Source of the DNA: an uncultured Clostridia bacterium | Lineage (GTDB): Bacteria > Bacillota > Clostridia > Oscillospirales > Ruminococcaceae | Assembly (NCBI GenBank): GCA_947588775.1 | Contig: CANPZQ010000137.1 | Location: forward strand, 1 to 5,133 | Direction: 5' to 3' | DNA length: 5,133 bases | Part shown: one piece after another, positions 1 to 5,133 of the stretch | Position numbering within the stretch: position 1 is the first letter of the stretch | Layout of the letters: each line of letters starts with the position of its first letter | Notes under the pieces: generated by a model | Seen by the model: the letters and a program-made list of their open reading frames with translations, nothing else | Told to the model about the DNA's origin: nothing | Databases searched by the model: none | Made by a program: the position numbers and the translations under genes

Positions 1-2741
1 AAACGAGCGGCTCCTATCTTGCGGAAGCGGACGGCGCGCGGCTCTCCGATAAGGCGGTGCTCGGGTTTATCGCCGCGGAAAAGGAACGCCGGGGCTTCTC
101 CGACTTCTATTTCCTCTCGTTTTCGGGAAGATGCATGACCCACGACGGCGAACAGAATTCCGCCGACCTCGGTGAATCATGGCGAACGCTTTCGGGCGGC
201 GAACCCGTTATGACGGGGGGAACGCTTCCCGACGGAATCGCGGGGACTGTTTTCGCGGTTCCTGTTCCCCACGGCGAATTCATGGGCTTCGGCTACGACG
301 CTCTCGCAGTCAGCTATACAAACGCCGACCTCGCGGCTTCCTTAAACGTTGACGCGTTTTCGGGAAAAGCGGGCTGCTTCGTCGTTCACTCCGACGGCTC
401 GGTGCTTTTGTCGACGCAGTCGGGCGGAAACGTTTTCAGCAACTATTTGACATATCTCTCCGCCGCCTCAGACCTCGGCGAGGAAGGCGTAGATTCAATT
501 AAAACCGAATGGGTCGCCGGGCTCAGCGGGGTTTTAAGCTGCAAAATCGGCAGCGTAAACCATATCCTCCTCTATCAGCCCGTCGGCTATCAGGACTTCA
601 TGCTCTTAAGCGTCGTCCCGCAAAGTGCCGTCAGCGCGGGATTTTTGTCGGTCCAGAAGATTACGGCGAACGTTTTAATGCTCATTTTCCTGCTCATCGT
701 GATACTCCTGGTCCTGCTCGCGTTTTTGAGAAGCAGAAAGCTCTCGCGAATCAGCAAAACCGCCCTCCAGTACCGCGAGGAGATGTTCAACGTGCTGTCG
801 AACAGCGTCGACGACATCTTTATAATGCTCGACACCGAAAATCAGCATGTCGACTACATCAGCCCGAACGTAGAACGGCTTCTCGGGATTCCCGTTGAGG
901 AGGCAAGGGAAAATATCCGCGCATTGGAAAAATGCACCGTCGGCACCGACGTTGTAATCCCCCGCGAAACCCTCGAGGCTATTCCTCTGAACGAAAGCCG
1001 CTATTGGGAATACCAGTACATGCACCAGAACACCGGCGAACGCCGCTGGTACCGAATGACGGTTTACAGAATGAGCATTCAGGACGTTCGGAAATATATC
1101 GTCGTTATGTCCGACCGCACCCACGAACAGCAGATGAACCAGAAGCTCCGGGAGGCTCTAAACGCCGCAAGAAGCGCGAACGAGGCAAAGTCGAACTTCC
1201 TCTCGAATATGTCCCACGATATTCGCACGCCGATGAACGCAATCGTCGGGTTCTCGGTGCTTCTTGAAAAGGACGCGGACAGCCCCGAAAAGGTTCGCGA
1301 ATATACGAGAAAAATCACTGCGTCGGGACATCACCTTCTCAGCCTTATCAACGACGTTCTCGACATGTCGAAGATAGAGAGCGGGAAAACCTCCCTTAAC
1401 GTCGACAGATTCAGCCTTCCCGAGCTTATCGAGGAGCTTTCGATTATAATCATGCCGCAGGCAAAGGCGAAAAATCAGGACTTCACGGTCCACCTTCACG
1501 GCGCGCCGCCCGAACAGCTCATCGGCGACAAGCTAAGACTTAACCAGATTCTTATAAATATTTTATCGAACGCGATTAAGTATACCCCCGACGGCGGGGA
1601 GATTGAATTTTCCATCTGTGAGCTTCCGAGCGCGGCCCAGCAGTACGCAAAGCTTCGGTTCGCCGTCCGCGACAACGGTATCGGAATGAGCGAGGAGTTC
1701 CAAAAGAACATATTCGCGCCGTTCAGCCGCGAAATAAGCTCCGTTACCAATAAAATCCAGGGGACAGGCCTCGGAATGGCCATCACAAAAAGCCTTGTCG
1801 ATCTGATGGGCGGAATTATCACCGTAGACAGCGCACCCGGCAAGGGAAGCGTCTTTACGGTTGAGCTCTCCTTCGCGCTCCCCGAACAGGACAGCACCGA
1901 GGAATGGTACCGCCACCGCGTAAACAGGCTCCTTGTCGCCGACGACGAAGAGGAAATCTGCCTCAGCATTCGCGAGCTTATGCGCGGAACGGGCGTCGAG
2001 GTTTCATATGTAACCGACGGGCTTGCGGCGGTCGACGCCGCCTCTGCGGCGCACCTCCACGGCGAGGACTTCAACGTTATACTCCTCGACTGGAAAATGC
2101 CGGGAACGGACGGCGTTGAAACGGCTCGGCTTATAAGAAAACAGGTCGGCGCGGAGGTCCCGATTCTCGTGCTTACGTCGTACGACTGGAGCGACATCAA
2201 GGAGGAGGCCGTAAAGGCGGGAATCAACGCGTTTATGCCGAAGCCGTTCTTTGTTTCGACGTTCTGGCAGACCGTAAAGCCGCTCTTTATGAAGGATTCC
2301 GCCGACAAGCCGTCCCAAAACGCCGGGGAAAGCCCGCTCAGCGGAAAAACCGTGCTCGTCGCCGAGGATAACGAGCTCAACGCCGAAATCCTCACCGAAA
2401 TGCTCGAGATGGAGGGCGCGAAATTCGAGCTTGCGCATAACGGCCTCGAGGCGGCGCAGATGTTCGAGGAATCCGCGCCGGGACATTTCGATTTGATACT
2501 TATGGACGTGCAGATGCCGGTGATGAACGGCTACGACGCTACGCGAAGAATAAGGGCTTCAGCCCACCCCGAGGCCGCCTCGGTGCCTATTGCGGCGATG
2601 ACGGCGAATACCTTCGCGGAGGACGTTAAAAACGCCCTCGAAGCGGGAATGAACGGACACCTCGCCAAGCCGATTGACATGACGGCGGTGAGGGAGCTTG
2701 TCGGAAAGCTTCTTAAACAAAAAACGGAGGAAACGCGATGA
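1..2741 (+). CDS. Hybrid sensor histidine kinase with Cache-like sensor, PAS, HisKA, HATPase and two receiver domains (5' end outside window)
   Basis: This is a membrane sensor kinase that autophosphorylates on histidine and passes phosphate to its own receivers. The frame is open from the left edge through a GTG at 57, so the true start is outside the window; residues here count from that GTG. Residues 1-200 look like a Cache-type extracellular sensor (GCFVVHSDGSV is typical of its distal part). Residues 202-224 form a strongly hydrophobic membrane helix. A PAS domain covers about 243-352, followed by a helical linker. HisKA carries SHDIRTPMNA with the phosphorylated H387. The ATPase domain has an N box (N501, N505), G1 DNGIGM (539-544), an F box (F553) and G2 GTGLGM (569-574). 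Receiver 1 (about 623-743) has D629/D630, D678, T707 and K729. Receiver 2 (about 763-888) has E770/D771, D817, T849 and K871. All catalytic residues are present. There is no HAMP, HPt or DNA-binding domain. The ligand and the output partner cannot be read from the sequence. Confidence 0.95.
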   Translation, partial: TSGSYLAEADGARLSDKAVLGFIAAEKERRGFSDFYFLSFSGRCMTHDGEQNSADLGESWRTLSGGEPVMTGGTLPDGIAGTVFAVPVPHGEFMGFGYDALAVSYTNADLAASLNVDAFSGKAGCFVVHSDGSVLLSTQSGGNVFSNYLTYLSAASDLGEEGVDSIKTEWVAGLSGVLSCKIGSVNHILLYQPVGYQDFMLLSVVPQSAVSAGFLSVQKITANVLMLIFLLIVILLVLLAFLRSRKLSRISKTALQYREEMFNVLSNSVDDIFIMLDTENQHVDYISPNVERLLGIPVEEARENIRALEKCTVGTDVVIPRETLEAIPLNESRYWEYQYMHQNTGERRWYRMTVYRMSIQDVRKYIVVMSDRTHEQQMNQKLREALNAARSANEAKSNFLSNMSHDIRTPMNAIVGFSVLLEKDADSPEKVREYTRKITASGHHLLSLINDVLDMSKIESGKTSLNVDRFSLPELIEELSIIIMPQAKAKNQDFTVHLHGAPPEQLIGDKLRLNQILINILSNAIKYTPDGGEIEFSICELPSAAQQYAKLRFAVRDNGIGMSEEFQKNIFAPFSREISSVTNKIQGTGLGMAITKSLVDLMGGIITVDSAPGKGSVFTVELSFALPEQDSTEEWYRHRVNRLLVADDEEEICLSIRELMRGTGVEVSYVTDGLAAVDAASAAHLHGEDFNVILLDWKMPGTDGVETARLIRKQVGAEVPILVLTSYDWSDIKEEAVKAGINAFMPKPFFVSTFWQTVKPLFMKDSADKPSQNAGESPLSGKTVLVAEDNELNAEILTEMLEMEGAKFELAHNGLEAAQMFEESAPGHFDLILMDVQMPVMNGYDATRRIRASAHPEAASVPIAAMTANTFAEDVKNALEAGMNGHLAKPIDMTAVRELVGKLLKQKTEETR
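2726..2730 (+). promoter_or_regulatory. Ribosome binding site of the binding-protein gene
   Basis: A perfect GGAGG lies seven bases before the ATG at 2738, inside the last codons of the kinase gene. It fixes the start of the lipoprotein gene. Because the ATG overlaps the kinase TGA as ATGA, ribosomes finishing the kinase could restart here, giving translational coupling on a shared transcript. The strong site also allows independent initiation. Confidence 0.85.
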
Positions 2742-3994
2742 AAAAATTTTTGGCACTGCTTTTGTCGGCTTTGATGCTCCTGCCGCTCGGGGGCTGCGCG
2801 GGGCGTTCGGGAAAGACGATTACGGTTATGGGGAAAAAGAGCGACCTCGACAAGAGCTACATGCGCGAGATTTTTTCCCTATATAAAAAGGAAACCGGCA
2901 CGAAAATAAAGCTTATCACCTACAGCGACGAGGAGTACGAGGAACGCGCCGCCGAAGCCTTCGCGGCCGGGGACGTACCCGACATCTTCCAGCACTTTCA
3001 CAACGCGGATCTGGGCCGCTTCGACATCGAAAACAACTTTATGTATCTAAACGACCAGCCGTGGATTGACGAGCTCACCGACAGCGCGAGGGCGTACTGC
3101 GAAAACGCCGACGGGAATATTCTCGGGCTTCCGTTCTGGGAAAATTCGGTGTCGGGGTGCTACTACAATAAAACTATCCTCGAAAGCCTCGGGCTTCGCC
3201 CCGCCGCCACTCAGGCCGAGTTCGACACGCTCTGCGCGGCTCTTGTTTCGGCGGGCTATACGCCGATTTGCTGGGCGTCGGACGGCTGCTCCTGGATGAC
3301 GCAGTTCGCGCTTGACCCGATTTTTGCCGACAATCCCGACAACCTCGAAAGAATCAACCGAAACGCGATTTCCTACGCGGATTTGCCGGAGGTAAAGGCG
3401 ATGGCGGAGTGGATTTACAACGCGAACGAAAAGGGCTGGCTCGGCCCCGACGCCCTTAACACCAAACGCAGCGACATCAGCAAAAGACTTTCATCGGGAA
3501 ACGCAGTTATGACCTTTATCTGGGATACATGGTTCTACACCGACTTCAAGGCGGACAAATACTCCGTCGACGACTTCGGGCTTATGCCGGTGTTCATGAA
3601 CACGGCCGACGGCGGGACCTATGAGGGCGGGAACCTGAATATGCTGATGGTGAACAAAAACGGCGAAAACGTTGAGGACGCGCTCGATTTCCTGAGCTTC
3701 TGCGCGACCCCCGAAAACTACAACGCCGCCTTCGACGGGATTTCGACTGTCAGCGTTTTCAAGGGGCAGACGACAAACATTCAGTCGCGAATGGTAGTCG
3801 ACGCGCGGGCTTCCGTCGGCGCGCACGAGAGGGTTTCCGTCGCCGCCTCGAGAATTATCGGCTACAGCGGGGACAGCGTTCTTCTGGATTTGAACGACAT
3901 GCTCCGCAAAAAAACCGACCCCGCCGGCTTTGTCGCGGCAATCGACGAAAAGCGAAAGCTTGAAGCAAAAAACGAGGGCGCGGAGGGGTTCTGA
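2738..3994 (+). CDS. Extracellular solute-binding lipoprotein, family 1 (ABC sugar transport type)
   Basis: This is a complete 418-residue sugar-binding lipoprotein, a normal length for family 1 binding proteins. Residues 1-19 form a lipoprotein signal peptide: MKKF, a leucine-rich core and lipobox L17-G18-G19-C20, so C20 should be lipidated and the protein anchored outside the cytoplasmic membrane. Family features include a first strand ending in TVMGK, the GDVPDIF segment (78-84) that follows the first lobe helix, GLPFWENSVSGCYYNK (130-145), which matches the usual G-LP-----YYNK hinge region, and GNAVMTF (254-260). Aromatic residues W134, W179, W186, W262 and W265 are candidates for stacking on sugar rings; this is inference. 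The gene overlaps the kinase stop by four bases and ends at a terminator, with no permease genes following. It may serve a transporter encoded elsewhere or work as a ligand-presenting partner of the kinase. The class is clear; the substrate is unknown. Confidence 0.92.
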   Translation: MKKFLALLLSALMLLPLGGCAGRSGKTITVMGKKSDLDKSYMREIFSLYKKETGTKIKLITYSDEEYEERAAEAFAAGDVPDIFQHFHNADLGRFDIENNFMYLNDQPWIDELTDSARAYCENADGNILGLPFWENSVSGCYYNKTILESLGLRPAATQAEFDTLCAALVSAGYTPICWASDGCSWMTQFALDPIFADNPDNLERINRNAISYADLPEVKAMAEWIYNANEKGWLGPDALNTKRSDISKRLSSGNAVMTFIWDTWFYTDFKADKYSVDDFGLMPVFMNTADGGTYEGGNLNMLMVNKNGENVEDALDFLSFCATPENYNAAFDGISTVSVFKGQTTNIQSRMVVDARASVGAHERVSVAASRIIGYSGDSVLLDLNDMLRKKTDPAGFVAAIDEKRKLEAKNEGAEGF

Positions 3995-4001
3995 AAAAAA
4001 C

Positions 4002-4037
4002 AAAAAACGGCGTGGGAGAACCGCGCCGTTATTTTTT
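4002..4037. terminator. Bidirectional intrinsic terminator between convergent genes
   Basis: Bases 4006-4015 pair with 4021-4030 to give a ten-base-pair stem, mostly G-C with one G-U pair, closed by a five-base GAGAA loop. On the plus strand it is followed by A and then six T. On the minus strand the flanking A tracts (4002-4005 beyond the stem, then 3994-4000) become T runs. The same hairpin can therefore stop transcription of the binding-protein operon from the left and of the hydrolase gene from the right. The hydrolase stop codon (TAA, plus-strand 4036-4038) overlaps the T run. Confidence 0.88.
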
Positions 4038-5133
4038 ATCGGCTCGGAAAGCTCCTTCTCGGGCCGTTTTTATATTTAATATATCTAATATATTCCGCGT
4101 ATGCGAGAATAAGGGCTGCCGCGCCCTTCGGGTCGTCGTCGGCCCGCGGCTCAGAGAGGTAGTATTCCGCCGAGCCGTCCCGCCTCCCCTTCTCGGGGCC
4201 GAGGCCGGCTGATTTACAGGTATCCGCCAAGACAAGCCCGCCGCACCCGTCATCTTTAAGCTTAAGCTCCGCAAGAGAAGAGAGCGTTTTTTCGGCGCAT
4301 GGAATGTATTTTTCTTCCGGAACAAGCCGCAGACGGCACGCCTTGAAAACCGACGCAGCGACCATCGCGCATCCGGAGGCTTCAAGGTAGTTTCCCGCGA
4401 GGCCGGGCCTGTCGGGGAGCTGGTAAAACAGCCCTGTTTCGGGGTCGGCATACTTCAAGACCGCCTTCAGCGTTTCCTTATACATGTCGGCGAGCGGCCT
4501 GAAAACCTCGTAGACGGCGGGGTCGGTTTCTTCGGCGGCGTCGGTGAGGGCGATTAAGAGCCAGCCGATTGAGCGAAGCCAGAAACTTTTGCTGAGGCCG
4601 GTTTCGGGATTTGCCCAAAACGCGCGGCGCGATTCGTCGAAGCCGTGGAAATAAAGCCCAGTCGCGGGGTCGCGGAGATTTTGCCGCGCAAGCTGAAATT
4701 GATTAAGTATATCGTAATAATTTTCCTTTGTTCCGAAAAGCGTATCCGCCGCCATCCGAAACGGCTCGGCCATATAGAGGCCGTCAATCCAAACCTGATT
4801 GGGGTAGATTTTTTTGTGCCAAAACGCCCCGGAGGCGGTCCGCGGGTGGGTTTCAAGCTCCTCAAGGAGGCGGTTTACGCCGCGAAGATACCGCTCCTCG
4901 CCGGTTTGGGAGTATGCGAAAATAAGCGCGCGCCCCGGCAAAATGTCGTCGAGCCTCCGCTCGTCGGGCTGAAATGCGGGGATTTCGCCGTCCTTTGAAA
5001 CCATTCCGTCGGCGTATGAAAGCGCAGCGGTTTTGAAGCGGCTGTCGCCCGTCGCGTTGAACATCGCTTCGGCGGCGACGGCGCAAAAGCCGTCCTCGTA
5101 GTGCCATCTTCCGGTGAAAAAGCGGGCTATATC
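4036..5133 (-). CDS. GH105 family unsaturated rhamnogalacturonyl hydrolase (N-terminus outside window)
   Basis: This is a GH105 (YteR/YesR/RhiN-like) glycoside hydrolase. The family removes the unsaturated galacturonyl residue left at the non-reducing end by rhamnogalacturonan lyases, by hydrating the double bond. The frame stays open to the window edge for 23 codons before the ATG at 5064; these encode RWHYEDG (5089-5109), a family N-terminal motif, so that ATG is internal and only about 10-20 residues are probably missing. Numbered from that ATG, LDDILPGR (38-45) and QVWIDGLYMAEPF (90-102) are family signatures. D39 and D94 lie 55 residues apart, the same spacing as YteR catalytic Asp88 and Asp143. 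FWHKKIYPNQ (81-90), FHGFDES (139-145), FWLRSIGW (161-168) and the C-terminal DDDPKGAAALILAYAEY (309-325) also fit. About 17 further residues follow the usual family end. No signal peptide is visible, but the N-terminus is absent; relatives such as YteR are cytoplasmic. Exact substrate preference is not certain, since some GH105 members act on other unsaturated uronides. Confidence 0.93.
   Translation of the reverse strand, partial: DIARFFTGRWHYEDGFCAVAAEAMFNATGDSRFKTAALSYADGMVSKDGEIPAFQPDERRLDDILPGRALIFAYSQTGEERYLRGVNRLLEELETHPRTASGAFWHKKIYPNQVWIDGLYMAEPFRMAADTLFGTKENYYDILNQFQLARQNLRDPATGLYFHGFDESRRAFWANPETGLSKSFWLRSIGWLLIALTDAAEETDPAVYEVFRPLADMYKETLKAVLKYADPETGLFYQLPDRPGLAGNYLEASGCAMVAASVFKACRLRLVPEEKYIPCAEKTLSSLAELKLKDDGCGGLVLADTCKSAGLGPEKGRRDGSAEYYLSEPRADDDPKGAAALILAYAEYIRYIKYKNGPRRSFPSR
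4040..4071 (+). terminator. Second plus-direction terminator-like hairpin inside the hydrolase 3' end
   Basis: Bases 4040-4046 (CGGCTCG) pair with 4060-4066 (CGGGCCG), six Watson-Crick pairs and one G-U. After a one-base bulge, 4047-4049 can pair with 4056-4058. Five T follow at 4067-4071. It would act as a back-up terminator for transcripts coming from the binding-protein gene. It lies antisense to the final codons of the hydrolase and has no T run on the minus-strand side, so it should not terminate the hydrolase itself. Confidence 0.55.

Noticed and set aside
57..59. GTG as the true start of the kinase
   Set aside because: The same frame is open with sensible sequence from base 3, there is no ribosome binding site before it, and a sensor of this type needs an N-terminal membrane segment that lies further upstream.
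675..1124. Minus-strand open frame opposite the membrane helix and PAS domain
   Set aside because: It is a shadow of the kinase frame; no start signal or domain is visible.
1496..2395. Long minus-strand open frame (299 codons) opposite the kinase ATPase and receiver domains
   Set aside because: It is antisense to a gene with intact catalytic motifs, its translation is serine/arginine-rich without recognisable domains, and GC-rich codon bias readily leaves such antisense frames open.
4012..4212. Small plus-strand frame after the binding-protein gene
   Set aside because: It begins within the terminator hairpin, has no ribosome binding site and lies antisense to the hydrolase.
4029..4451. Minus-strand open frame overlapping the hydrolase 3' half in another frame
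   Set aside because: Its product is rich in Arg, Pro and Ser with no family features, while the overlapping hydrolase frame has clear GH105 motifs.
5062..5064. ATG as the true start of the hydrolase
   Set aside because: The frame continues upstream to the window edge and encodes the conserved RWHYEDG motif of GH105, so this Met is internal.

Overview
The window holds the 3' parts or whole bodies of three genes and has almost no non-coding DNA. Base composition is GC-rich with mostly G/C-ending codons. The GGAGG ribosome binding site, the short lipoprotein signal with an LGGC lipobox, and the family of two-receiver hybrid kinase all point to a member of the Firmicutes, most likely an uncultured gut or rumen Clostridia (Oscillospirales-like) that lives on plant polysaccharide. 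The assignment is inferred from gene style and not from any marker gene.

Layout. Bases 1-2741 (+) are a membrane hybrid sensor histidine kinase whose N-terminus lies beyond the left edge: extracellular Cache-like sensor, one visible membrane helix, PAS, HisKA, HATPase and two receiver domains. Its stop codon overlaps the start of the next gene (ATGA). Bases 2738-3994 (+) are a complete family 1 ABC sugar-binding lipoprotein. A 41-base gap then separates it from a convergent gene. A bidirectional hairpin terminator (about 4002-4037) fills this gap and runs just into the 3' end of the minus-strand gene. A second plus-direction hairpin with a T run (4040-4071) lies in the last codons of that gene. 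Bases 4036-5133 (-) are a GH105 unsaturated rhamnogalacturonyl hydrolase missing only its extreme N-terminus.

How they may work together. The kinase and binding protein are translationally coupled and followed at once by a terminator, with no permease genes after them. A plausible reading is that the lipoprotein captures an extracellular oligosaccharide and either feeds a transporter encoded elsewhere or presents ligand to the kinase. The neighbouring GH105 enzyme suggests the sugar could be a pectin (rhamnogalacturonan) fragment, but it is on the opposite strand, so shared regulation is only a hypothesis. No RNA genes, mobile elements, CRISPR arrays or promoters were recognised.
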